Source: Ophioderma brevispina | Lineage: Eukaryota > Echinodermata > Ophiuroidea > Amphilepidida > Ophiodermatidae | Assembly (NCBI GenBank): GCA_023653785.1 | Contig: JAMKCH010007176.1 | Span: 1-64,000, forward strand | DNA: 64,000 bases | Reading direction: 5' to 3' | Shown here: positions 20,969-31,668 of the stretch, one piece after another | How the letters are laid out: each line of letters starts with the position of its first letter | Position numbering within the stretch: position 1 is the stretch's first letter | Program-made: the position numbers and the translations under genes | The notes under the pieces: model-generated | Told to the model about the DNA's origin: nothing | Database searches by the model: none | The model's input: only the letters and a program-made list of their open reading frames with translations

Positions 20969-21333
20969 TTGTGTTTTTCAATGAAAAGGAAAATAACCAT
21001 TAGATGTACTTTAAGAAAAACTTACACACTATCATTCTGCAACTTGCAGGATTTTCTCTTAATACACTCATATACATAATTTTGCAGCAACAGAGTCTAT
21101 TCGATAGCCTTACTTTACACTAATTAGCATATTTTGACCATTGAAAATGAGCAAAATTTGCATTTTTTTAAAATCACAATGCAAACAATCTGAAAATTTC
21201 AGGAATTTTTCTATGAGCATAAGCAAACATAATTATGAACCAAATGAGCCTAATTAATGCTCTTAAATTGGTCTAATAAACATAATTATTTTAACCAAAA
21301 ATGTGCAAAATTTAAGAGTTTTGTTATTTTCTT

Positions 21334-21600
21334 GCATTTTGTGAGAAGTTTACAAGCTATCAGTCTGGAATTTTTAAGGTTTCCCCTTCAAACCTTTACC
21401 AACACAACTATGAAGAGAGTGAGTTGTATGAAATGTTACATAGGCCTAATTTGCATATTGTTGCAAAAAATGAGCATATTTGAGATTTTGTATTAAATTT
21501 TGCATTTTGTAGGAAGTTTACAAGCTATCAATCTGTAATTTTCATGCGTTCTTCTTCCAATGTACAAACACAACTTTGTACATAATGAGTTGAAAATTTA
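21334..21600 (+). repeat. Degenerate tandem repeat, period about 168 bp
   Basis: GCATTTTGTGAGAAGTTTAC at 21334 recurs at 21502 (GCATTTTGTAGGAAGTTTAC) followed by CAAGCTATCA in both. More diverged relatives seem to extend left to about 20990. Confidence 0.5.
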
Positions 21601-21637
21601 TTTCATGACCTAATTTACATATTTTTGTATGTATATA

Positions 21638-21955
21638 AGGCTGTTTAGACCCCCATTTTCAGCATCATTGTCCCCCAAAGATGCCATATTATTAAAGGTT
21701 TGCCACTCTGACCCAAAGGCCCCTATTTTTTGGAGAATTTTGAAAATTGACACCAAAATAACCGTACTTTTTGAAAATTTCGACTTTTTTTGATAATTTA
21801 GCATATTTGTTGTCCAAATAACACCTATTTATGGGCAATTTGGCTGTCTCTCACCCAAAGACCTCTATTTTTCCATGTTACCGAACGCCTCTGGGTTTGA
21901 AATCGCTAGCCTTACACCCCTTTGAATTTCATGTTGGAGTGCCCCCCCCCCCCGT
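21638..21955 (-). repeat. Dispersed repeat family E, copy 2
   Basis: Inverted relative of 14625-14950 with CACCCAAAGACC, GACCCAAAGG and a terminal run of C. Confidence 0.5.
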
Positions 21956-21959
21956 GAAA

Positions 21960-23330
21960 ATTAAGGGCAGGGTCATTATTTGCGCCAGGGGGAATGGAGG
22001 AATTGAGGGGAATGCGAAGAAATTTGTGAGCGAGAGAGTGCAACATGAAATTTTTCATCAAGAAGCGAGGAGGAACAATGAGCTTTCAACTTTTTCATTT
22101 TTTAACGGAAGCGAGGAGGGAATGCGACCTTTCTCGCCGAAAAAAAGTTGAAATCCTCCATTTCTCTTGGTGTAAATAATGCATGCCCCGTCCCCTTATG
22201 TAATTAATAAGCATATCCTTCAAGAAGCAATTGAGGGACCTGCTATAAGGGCAGAACAGAAGGTCTAATCAAACATGTGTAAAATTTCGGCAGATTTATA
22301 ATGGAAATGCATTTAGTTTTATAAATGCTTCATAACTCTTCATCCTACATCGAAGCCCATAGCTCGCTACGAAAGCAGCCTTTCCTCCCCACAATAACGG
22401 CACAATCGGGTGATTTAATGTCATATAGGCATGTATAATACATACTTCATATTTCACTGAGATACAAACTATATATTTTGCGATCTTTACATCACAACTG
22501 TCATTAAAGTACAGCGCCGCCACGTGAGCGCCACATGCCGCAATAGGGTTGCCATTTAAAGCATCAAGTTTGGCATGCAAGCTGGTTTCTTGGTGGCACT
22601 TTACGCATAATTCATATTAGTCTTCTTTTTGGAGCGCTGTTAGTGATCAAATTGCTTTGTAAAAAAATACATAAATTCTTTGATCAATATGTAATCTAGC
22701 ATATCTTGTTGATTTTCTGGAAATATTTTCGTTCAGTGCAGTAGATCGTTCACCGATTACGTAATTGGTAACTGAACTGCCTAGTAGTAATGATTCCTGC
22801 AGCCTGTCGCTGATTTCATACAAGAATGTCTTTTCTGCCGAGGTCATGAACAGTTTTCTAAAGAGGACGTGTTTAATTCTCTTTTTGTTAACAGCCAACT
22901 GGAACGCCGATCCCCGCCCCCTCTAATTTGTGCAGTTTCAGCTTTCACTGCATGATGTGCCTGCGCCGTAAGAAAGACAATGCTAATCAAAATAATAAGC
23001 TATAACATTAAAAGCAGGCAGGTCGTGAAAGATCGTGACCCGACCTGCCGTATTGAGTCGAGGGGAAATCCACTTGTTGAAACGACACTGTCCATCGCTA
23101 AAAATCACCTCCAGATTCCCATCCGCCCATACTCTCTATACCACATGAAGAAAATCAACATGCATGTTGCGGAAGAAATCGGTAACAATATCGTGGTCTC
23201 CCGTTATCTCGTTGTAACAAATGTTGACAACGAGTTACCGAACGAACCCGTAGCAGTACCACCGTGAAACTGAGCCCACTTCGCGTCCTTTTCAGAACGG
23301 GCAACCATTATCGTTGAAAGCAAGATGGCG
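21960..23330. other. Non-coding stretch, nothing recognised
   Basis: Frames at 22296-22580 (-), 22647-22898 (-) and 22980-23267 (+) have no recognisable domain. The last ends about 100 bases before the LINE endonuclease relic and could be its 5' region, but I cannot show this. Confidence 0.4.
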
Positions 23331-23379
23331 GAACGATGTCACGTCACAGCTGAATTTTGGAGCGCTTCACACCTGCTAA

Positions 23380-25255
23380 GATGGACATCATTGAGCAGCT
23401 AGCAGCCACCAACAAAGCCATTGTGATTCTCTTCCAGGAAACCCACTGTGAAACTGATGAGAAACCTGCTCTTCAAAACTTCTCTCTTTAGCAGGCTATA
23501 GTTCCAAGCAAAACACTATGAGATAGCTACCTTCATCAAAGAAGGTGTAGACTGGTCTTTTGGAGTCTCAATCCACCACTGAATGGCTTGCAGTGAAAGT
23601 ACGCGGTACGGCCATCATTCAAACCACTACCAGCTCATCTAGTCGCCACCTCACTACTGCACCATTATGCAGCTGCTAGCACACGGACTGGAAGTACGAC
23701 ACGCTATGACACTGATGGGATCTGCCTTGCCGAATGGGCTTCAAACAACGGATTGATTCTTTGGTTCAATCCCAAGGAATCAGATAAAGTTTTCTCTAGG
23801 TGGAATGCAGGAACAAACCTGGACCTGACTTTTGCTGCTCTCAGTCAAGGACGTCAACTCCTCGTCCGCCATGGGCATAATGGGACTAAAACTCCTCTAT
23901 TATGGCAAGGCCTCAGGACCAGATAGCATTCACCTAGAATTCCTTCACCACTCGGGTTTAGAGGCCAATAATGGACTCCGCAATCTCCTCTCATCTTGCC
24001 TTGAGAAGTGTAATTATCCCGGAGTAAAACAACTGTGATAGCACTGCCGAAACCAAAGAAGGGAAACAGATGGCTGGATTTGTGCTTGTTGATCTGAGAG
24101 TAGCCTATAATACGGAGATGGTATAGAGGGTTCAATCACGCATACGCTCCTCAAGCTCCTCCCGTATAGACACATGGTAGCGTTTATCCTCCAGCTTATA
24201 ACTTCATCCTAAAGACCAGTGATTGACAGAAAGTAGCACACAAAGACTAATAATTGACGTTCCTCAAGGTTCTGGCCTAGCACACCTTCTCTTCAATATC
24301 TACATCTCCATGACCTGGCAGACACCTCCTCTAAGTAGAACGGACATGCAGACGGTCTGGCTATCCTGGAGAGTGGCAAACATGGGATACAATCAAGTGG
24401 CTACCTACTTGCATCGTTGAATATTAGAGCTTAGCAAGACCGTTTTAGCTGCCTTCCACCTCTACAAAAGGAAGCCAGTGATATCTTAACTCCAATCGGC
24501 CGAATTTCCAGCACTGCCCACCACATCTAGGAGTGAAGCTAGACACAGCCCTAACCTATCGGCAACATCTGGTAAGCTTGAGGGATAAGATCACGTCAAG
24601 AGTAACCCTTAATTTCGTCACCTATCCGGCACCAAGTGGGGAGCAAGTGCCAAATCTCTTCGCACATCAACTCTAGCGCTAGTCTATGCCAGCAGAATAC
24701 TGTGCTACAATTGGAGTAGGAATCGGCATACACCTTTAGTGGCTACCAGTTTAAATGAAGCCATTCGTAGGATACCTGTGCCAAACCCGGTGGACGCCGG
24801 ACCAAATGCCCGTTCTGGAAGGCGGCGAGCAGAGGTTACGCTGACAGTTGCAAAAAGAGCTCAGGAGCCTGACACTTTCCCCATGAAACCAGAAGAAACG
24901 GTGTACGTAAGAGATTACCTTCCAGGCAGTCTTTTGCCCAGCATGCAGTTGACCTGTTGAATACCTTGAAGACAAACCACTTCCTAAAAGCTTGGACAAC
25001 CAATGTTTTGAGAGACCGCTTGCATGAGCCATTCTCATCGCTGCAGCACTCTATCAGTGATCCATCAGGACATCTGTTCAGTCGGGGTTTGGCCGAAAGT
25101 CCAGACAGCAAGTGTGGTGTAGAAAAGATGACAGCTGATCACACCATCACAGTCTGCCCATTCATAGGCCACCAAACGGTACCTCACTCAGGTGTGATGA
25201 AAGTTAATGACACCACCACGGAATGGCTGATTCACAGTGGTTTTGAATTTTAAAG
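23380..25255 (+). pseudogene. Dead Jockey-like LINE (endonuclease and RT relic)
   Basis: The fragments follow the order of a non-LTR retrotransposon polyprotein but switch frames and contain stops. Near 23390-23470 the sequence reads like the start of an AP-type endonuclease (MDIIEQLAATNKAI..., FQETHC). Pieces such as TEWLAVKVRG and WNAGTNLDLTFA at about 23570-23840 match its later motifs. RT-domain scraps follow: VLVDLRVAYNT near 24080 and VPQGSGLAHLLFNIYIS at 24259-24309. The post-RT region includes LGVKLDTALTYRQHL near 24525. The C-terminal end is TADHTITVCPF near 25130, where a zinc-knuckle-like region is expected. The catalytic ADD motif is not preserved. It is inactive. Confidence 0.75.
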
Positions 25256-25369
25256 CTTTTATTTACTAACATACGAAAATAGAAAAAAAAACATTCGTTG
25301 AACAACTATTTAATGAACCAGTTTAAACGATTATTTAAACTTTAAACGGCACTTTTCTATGATTTAAAA

Positions 25370-25411
25370 GTGTGTGTGTGTGTGTGCGCGCGCGCGTGCG
25401 CGTGCGTGCGT
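25370..25411. repeat. Alternating purine-pyrimidine tract
   Basis: About 42 bases of strictly alternating TG then CG dinucleotides. The CG-rich part makes this a good Z-DNA former under supercoiling. It lies just 3' of the dead LINE. Confidence 0.75.
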
Positions 25412-25696
25412 TTCCCTTTTGGTTTACCATGCCCGCGTTAAGGTACTCAGCTTATATGGACTGGAAGGTTCTACTGGAGGCAAACTGACTACTTGATTCA
25501 AACGACTGTAGCTCGACCTATACCTAACAGATGGGAATGATTGCAGCAAATTCAAATTAGACCCAACGGGGAATTCCTCTTTGGCTCTATTCACTGCGGC
25601 GCGCTCGACTTCAGACCAAGGGATCCCAGGTTCTCGGTGAGGAGTTTATGGGCGTCAATCTACCATCAGGTCGAAGCGGTCCGTGACAATATTTAC

Positions 25697-26672
25697 TTAA
25701 AGGGACATAATAGCATAAAAAATATTCAGACATAATGAAATGGACCTTTACTTAAATTATTCTGTAAAAACAATAAAAACCGCTAGAGTTTTCAAGGAAT
25801 TTAAAGGTGTCAAGCTGCCAGAATTTACAGTGTATCCAGTATGGTGACACAAGTCAAAATCATTCAGACAGGGATTCGGGCATAGTACTTCAGGCTTGTA
25901 GTAAGATATTCTTCTTCTTAGAGTATCCACAAGTCTTTTGGTAATGGTTATGGAGTTCAGGATAGCAGCTGAGATACTGATCCTGGGACCGTGTGTAACC
26001 ACGATGCGGGACGCTCCAACCAGGACCCGTTTTGAGACGGGGCGGATTGGGAAACAGGCAGGGGTTTTCACCCTACTCTTATCGACATGGCTGCGATGTA
26101 CATATATAGTTTTGACTCTCTGTACACGGGACCGGATGGCTTTCCTAACGCCCCTCAAAGGACGGAATGCTTCCGGATTCATTTGCCCAAATCCAAGTGA
26201 ACCATGGAGGAGACGGTATTCTGTATAATTCAATAGCTGGTATATATACAGATCAAATCAGAATTGGCTGTACCCAACAAATCCAGCAAGTGACCCTATC
26301 GGGATTCGAGCCCTGAAATTGTTGGTTAAATTTGCGCCAAAGGCAAGCAACCTAACCGATGCCACGCTCTCCCAACCAGCAGATATTGAGCTGGCAAGTG
26401 AAAGAAAAATGGATTAGCCGGGATTAGCACAAAAAACTACAATAAGCAATGGGATGTAAGCTGATGACTGCATGCTTTTGCAGTGTGATCAATGATGGCA
26501 GTAATGTTCAGCATCCTTGGCTGAGATGTGAACCTTACAAGGGAAAATAAAATTCCGTACTTTTCCTTTTCTTTTACAAAATGTAAACACTATGTTGTTT
26601 CAAATTTGTGATTTCAGTAAGAGTCCATTTCATTATGTCTGAATATTTTTTCATGCCATCATGTTCCTTTAA
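25697..26672. mobile_element. 976-bp TTAA-ended element with 57-bp TIRs
   Basis: The left end (25697-25755) begins TTAAAGGGACATAATAGCAT. The right end (26614-26672) is its inverse with scattered mismatches, both containing ATATTCAGACATAATGAAAT. Two overlapping frames inside, 25757-26233 (-, 158 codons) and 25938-26228 (+, 96 codons), match no transposase I know. A tRNA-like SINE head is nested at 26290-26385. I read it as a non-autonomous DNA transposon with TTAA as target. Confidence 0.75.
26290..26385 (-). repeat. tRNA-derived SINE head nested in TIR element
   Basis: The minus strand reads GGGAGAGCGTGGCATCGGTT, then GCTTGCCTTTGGCGCAAAT, then the B box GGCTCGAATCC. This resembles the 5' part of a tRNA-derived SINE. 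No tail was identified. Confidence 0.5.
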
Positions 26673-26679
26673 GATGCAA

Positions 26680-27440
26680 ATGGATTTTGGGGCAAAATCA
26701 CGGGCAGTTTTTTACTCACCCTGCGGCGTGCATTAGCAAAGTGCAATAGTTAGTTGGACAACTATAACAATGCGATTGACAACTTCCGAGCCAATAGTAG
26801 AATGGGTAGCAAATTTTACAATTTGTTTTTGCCATTCAAGTAAAATAAACAGGTCGATAAATAGGCCCTTTGAATCCTATTCCCACGTTGAATCTCCTGT
26901 TTACGCCACAGGAACTAAAATGAAAAACCCACCGGGTGAAACCAGGACCTATTCAGCTGGTAAATAAAGTCACATGATGTTAGATCATTTTCGGGCATTC
27001 TCACATCACTGGGTTAGCTAGGGGACACCTCTGCTGGTACTGAATTTTATCAATCGCTGAGTATGAAGGCGGTGCGGAAGTGTGTAAACTTTGAATTGGT
27101 TTACTTCCGGATATAATATCCTTCCCCTTCCAAAGAAATACCCAATTCAAGTTCTTCATACAGCTTGTATTGGATCTTTATTGTGACTGTAAACAAATCG
27201 AACAAATTACACAAGCCATGAACATGGCAATATTGATCACAATGTGGCAAGAAGGTATCAAAATTTACAAGAAAAAAACAAACTATGATATCATTTTATG
27301 TTTTCGTGCGATGACCAATAACTTATGGGGGGTATTTAGACATGGCTGCGTTACTTTTTGGGTCTTTATTTAACCGTAAAGGGTATTTTAACCAAATCGT
27401 TCCCACAACGCACATTTCACTCCAAAATGATTCTTTGAGA
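26680..27440. other. Non-coding stretch, nothing recognised
   Basis: Short frames only; no RNA or repeat boundaries seen. Confidence 0.4.
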
Positions 27441-27800
27441 TTTGGCCTGAATATTGCCAGTACCATATGATCCTGGAGCTTATTATGGACTGGCGCATAA
27501 ATACTCTTGAAGTTAAATATGACACAGGACCATGCCATATGGTCCTGGAGCATAAATAAAAATTGGCCAGAAAGCATTATTTGAATATGCTGAATATGCT
27601 CCTGGAGCATATTGAATACACAAATGGCCAGTGATAAAGGCAAAGATATATGCTTCTGGAGCAGTATTTGGTGTCAAATACACTGATCCAGGACCATATT
27701 TGTCATAGGGTCCTGGAGCATGTGTAGTAAAATTTGACTGAGAGATTTCTAAGCTAGGTTACTTATGATCCAGACCATATGGTATGGAGCATAATTTCGG
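27441..27800. repeat. Degenerate array of palindromic TCCTGGAGCAT motifs
   Basis: ACCATATGGTCCTGGAGCAT and variants occur about six or seven times (near 27462, 27530, 27590, 27650, 27685 and 27770), alternating with TGGCCAGAA-like words. Several read inverted (CCAGGACCATAT), so segments can fold. The array ends about 80 bp before a tandem pair of tRNA-Thr-like units. A related CCAGGACCATATATGGTC is at about 62097. Confidence 0.6.
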
Positions 27801-27859
27801 GCCAAAATGTCTTAGAAGCGCTTGAAATCATTATCTAACCTGAAATTTAACAAACTTAT

Positions 27860-28090
27860 TCTCAAGGTAGACAAGGCGAATATTTATATGTTCCTGGATA
27901 TAGCCAGCGCACACAAGTGTTGAAAAAAAACCCATGTGCGGGGCGGTCGGATTCGAAACGGTGACCCTACCGTATTATGAAGAATGGCGCTCTAACCAAA
28001 TGAGCTATCACGACGGGTTGGTAGAGGAGCGTGATAGTCCTATCTATAGGTGTAGGTCGAAAGGTGTTATCGCTTTCTTAGCGGATAGCA
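27860..28090 (-). repeat. tRNA-Thr-like unit, copy 4 (degenerate)
   Basis: The minus-strand core at about 27936-28014 keeps A-box TAGCTCATTTGG and a decayed B box (GTTTCGAATCC). The anticodon arm is disrupted (CTTCATAA loop). It lies 289 bp from copy 5 in the same orientation, with the shared tail and spacer between them. Confidence 0.65.
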
Positions 28091-28144
28091 TCAGAACGGT
28101 ATATTTACAAAGGCCAATTTATATTTATTTTGGAATTTTTAACT

Positions 28145-28440
28145 ACTTAGTTCTCCAGGTAGACAAGGATGAATATTTATTAATCTTTCCCTGGAGATAG
28201 TCAGCGCACACATGTGTTGAAAACCCATGTGCGCTTGGCCGGATTTGAACCGACGACCTCCGTATTACTAGCACGGCGCTCTAACCAACTGAGCTATCAA
28301 GACTGGGTTGGTAGAGGAGCGATAGATATCATCTATAGGTTTTAGGTTCGAAAGGTGTCCATTGCTTTCCTAGCGGATAGCATCAGAACGGTATAATATT
28401 TTACAATTTATATTTCTTTTTGAAATTTTAACTACTTAGT
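28145..28440 (-). repeat. tRNA-Thr-like unit, copy 5 (best tRNA-like fold)
   Basis: The core at about 28229-28304 (-) has the anticodon stem CCGTG/TACGG, loop CTAGTAA with T33 present and AGT as anticodon (Thr). It also has T stem GTCGG/CCGGC and A box TAGCTCAGTTGG. The acceptor stem is still poorly paired. The CTCCAGGTAGACAAGGATGA spacer motif occurs on both sides of the unit, showing head-to-tail arrangement. Confidence 0.7.
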
Positions 28441-28449
28441 TCTCCAGGT

Positions 28450-29505
28450 ATAGACAAGGATGATCCCAGATTTCACATATAGGAAAAGCAAAAAATATAT
28501 ATTTTGTACCAAACTTGGTCTTTTTACCTAATTTGATAACAGTTCATTGTAATCCAAATCAAGCGGAGAACTTACTGTTTTTGCAGAGAGTTTCGATGGT
28601 GTACCACCAATCGTTCTCAAAGCTTGGTTTGTTGGACTATAACAAACCCGATGAACTTCTTCCTAGATTTGGTCATAATAAGCTTTCCAATGATTCATAT
28701 CGTTGGTGAATGTATAGGGTGATAATTTGTGTATGTAGTAATTAAGGATTTAAAGGATATTTTTTCAGAAGAATGATTTTGAGAAAAATACACATTTGCG
28801 TTTTTATATTGCCTATAGTTATTGTACATTTTGTCATTTTAAGATGCTTACTGTCGCTTTACGAGGAGTCGTAGTGATCTAAATCTTATAGTTCTACGGA
28901 CGGAATGTATTTCACAGATGTCGATAATACCAATAACTTAAAAATAATATTTTTCACCAAAAATGGAAGTTCTTGACCAAAACAGCCCCAAAACGCAATT
29001 TGGGAATTCCACATCATACCTAATCTGAAAGAAGATATTTTAAGATTTCAAATTATGTATGATGTGTGTGTGTGGGTATATCAAACTCCTAAAATAAGCC
29101 TCTTCACAGGTTTGCCGCTCTGCTATTGGACCTAAGCGCACGATGTGTTACATTTCCATTCTAATTTTCAAAGGTCGTTGACTTATAAATCTGTATACCC
29201 CGTGGTACCTGCTTACATACGTCACCATTTCTTGTATACCTATTTTGATATTAACATTTTGAACAATGCTCTAACTTGAATACATTATTTCCAAGAAGTG
29301 ACATTGGTTGGTTTTAAGTGTCAATACGGTATGTCAAGTTGCGTTTTCAGACGCCTACACGTTATTGTTCCATCGATTCAATTGTGCAATTCATTTTCTG
29401 TGGTTATTAAAGTGATATTGAAAACTTTGAGAATCCCTTAATCAATACTGTGCCATTTTATGTGGCACGCGCGATAAGTTTAACCTATATTTACAGCGAT
29501 ATGTT
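28450..29505. other. Non-coding stretch, nothing recognised
   Basis: AT-rich with only short unrecognised frames. Confidence 0.45.
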
Positions 29506-29510
29506 CCACC

Positions 29511-29865
29511 TTAAAGGGGGATGGCCTGATTTAATTATATAAAGTTTTCATCTTGATTGAATGACCTTGACCCCAAAAACTAGATCTCTAAAGTTTCACG
29601 CTGATATTTCAATCTGTTTTGATATGGGAGCAGAAAACGTCATTTTGTAAGTCCCATTGAATGCTGTGTAAAGATAATATTGGTCGACCAAAATAGGGCA
29701 TGTTTTTGCTCATAACATCCAAACCAAACATCCTTTAGCCCTACGATTTCACAGGGTAAATGAGAAAAATAGTAGCTTTCTTTTGACATAAGAATTTTGA
29801 CCACTTCCAGTAAATTCTGGGGTCCCTGGGGAAGATGCTATTGCGATCGGGCCATGGACCTTTAA
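29511..29865. mobile_element. TTAA-ended MITE family F, copy 2
   Basis: Begins TTAAAGGGGGATGGCCTGAT and ends with the inverse of TTAAAGGTCCATGGCCCGAT. The interior matches 15904-16264 closely in the same orientation. This is the best-preserved copy. Confidence 0.8.
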
Positions 29866-29989
29866 CACTAAAGTGGAGAATGGGGGGGGGGGGGGTTGTT
29901 CCTACGGACCTGCAAACTACATTTTGCCAGTTTTACGAATAAAAGTTATACTTTTTCCGACTCATATTTTATCATTCAGCATGTTCAGA

Positions 29990-30190
29990 GCACGTGTGGT
30001 TCAGTGGAAAAACGCAGAACTCATAATCATTAGACCGTTAAAATCGAAGTTCGAGCTCCCTTGTGGTCAACGTGCTTGTGTCCCTGGGCAAGATACATAA
30101 TCTCAATTAGTTGACAAGTACTTGGTATCCGTGCACCCCCATCCAACCAAGGGTTTTGGTACTACGTTCATGACCAAAGGGGGGGGGGTG
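29990..30190 (+). repeat. SINE, second copy of the 13126 family
   Basis: GTGTGGTTCAGTGG, CTCATAATCATTAGACC, GTTCGAGCTCCC and CCTGGGCAAGATAC follow the same order as in the better copy at 13126-13440. The copy is diverged and lacks a clear 3' end. Confidence 0.6.
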
Positions 30191-30194
30191 GTTA

Positions 30195-30820
30195 CCACCC
30201 CCCTGATTTTTTCGTAAATAAGCGACAAACATCATCTTGTTTGGTATCAGTGTGTAGCTATATATGTTCTTTCTTCAAATCAAGTACAAACATATCAAGT
30301 TTTAACAATATGACGTCATAGTGGCGTCATAACTGAGAGCTTACTTTTACGCAAATTTGTAAACAAATCGCCCAAATCGAGGGTTTTTCGACCGTTTTTG
30401 CCCTTCATGCAACAAAATTGGTATTATTTGGCAATGATGGGTGCCAAAAGTAAGCGTACACATGTTATTACTCTAAATAATAAGAAAAAATACAAGTATT
30501 TGTTTACAGTAGCATCATACTTACATAAAGTACCATTTTTGGGCATTTTACACAGTAAAGTATAGGAAGGTGGCAACCAACCCCCCGTACCTTCCGACTT
30601 TGACGGGACGCCCTGACCTCCCTGAAGGTGGTACGCTCTTAAAGTGCAGCGACACTAACCAAGAGCTACCAAGCGTGTACACACCATGTACGCGTTGCAG
30701 ATCTGGATCAAGTTTGCCGTTGCCAGTGTAGACACAAACTGGTCTACGAGGAAACGGATTGATCTGGATCCGATCTGGATCTGCGCTGCCGTGTTATTTA
30801 TTCATTCTCTCGGGTTGCAC
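30195..30820. other. Non-coding stretch, nothing recognised
   Basis: G/C homopolymer runs near 30180-30206 and 30590 may bound a further unclassified repeat; no gene is seen. Confidence 0.35.
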
Positions 30821-30825
30821 CAAGT

Positions 30826-31355
30826 TTAAAGAGACACTGGCACATTTGAAAAATAGTGCGCCCTCAAGATTGTTCAAAATCGATATTTTTACATGGTAAA
30901 GCTTTTATATACAAAAGCCCTCACACGAAATGATTTACCAAATCAGCTTCCTTATGGGGAAACATAACGATTTTATAATTTAACGTCGCCGGCGACGTTA
31001 AATTCAGCAGACGACGAAAATTGCTTTTAACACAAGAACACGCACTCCGTATGCATGTTTCCCAAGCTATGCACACTGTTTGACCGGTCTCTGTTTGTGG
31101 TTTTAATATCAGTGAGTACGAGTCAAAAATATTCATGTAATATACACATTTGTTGATTAAAGTTATGGAAAACTTAAAAGTTGGCCTACAAATTACCTTG
31201 ATGTCCTTATCCTCATATCAATGTCCCTATCTGTTTTTGGGTATGTTATTTTTACGTGTAAAATATATCTCTGTTCTTCCAATGGCCTAGACTATCATTT
31301 GAGAGCAAATTGAAGAAATTTCATATTTTGTGAAAATGTGCCAGTGCCGCTTTAA
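30826..31355. mobile_element. 530-bp TTAA-ended miniature element, copy C
   Basis: The left terminus TTAAAGAGACACTGGCACAT is inverted at the right (ATGTGCCAGTGCCGCTTTAA). The 28-bp perfect palindrome also found at 9709-9736 is at 30977-31004. About 415 bp is shared, inverted, with 9478-9892. A 71-codon frame inside is repeat sequence, not a gene. Confidence 0.75.
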
Positions 31356-31660
31356 TTGATCCTCGCATGCACGGATTGAGTTTTGACTCGTCATAGGTTC
31401 TGCTAGAATCACGTATATTGACCTACATAATCTTAAACATTTAATTACCTTTTGGCTACAGAAGTGGAATAAAAAGAAAAACAAAAGGTGATGATTTACC
31501 TACATTTAAAAGAAAACATAGAATGAATTCGTATTTGCTCCAATACGAAATTAATAATTTTAAATTTTTTGTACCAAAGAAATATTTAATCCTTTCTAAT
31601 AGGAATATTTTTGTTGGAAAGCTTTACATCAATGAAAAATCAGGGCTTTCAATATTTAAA
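31356..31660. other. Repeat scrap shared with 50.6-50.8 kb
   Basis: Sequence at 31520-31660 (TTTGTACCAAAGAA, GGAAAGCTTTAC, AAATCAG) recurs in the same order at 50620-50775, indicating another dispersed repeat end. No gene. Confidence 0.4.
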
Positions 31661-31668
31661 GGGACATC

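Noticed and set aside
21831..22151. 106-codon plus frame
   Set aside because: It runs through a repeat and a poly(C) tract, so the composition explains the open frame.
25757..26233. 158-codon minus frame as a transposase gene
   Set aside because: No transposase motif is seen, it overlaps a plus frame, and it starts right at the TIR edge. It is kept only as a finding to check.
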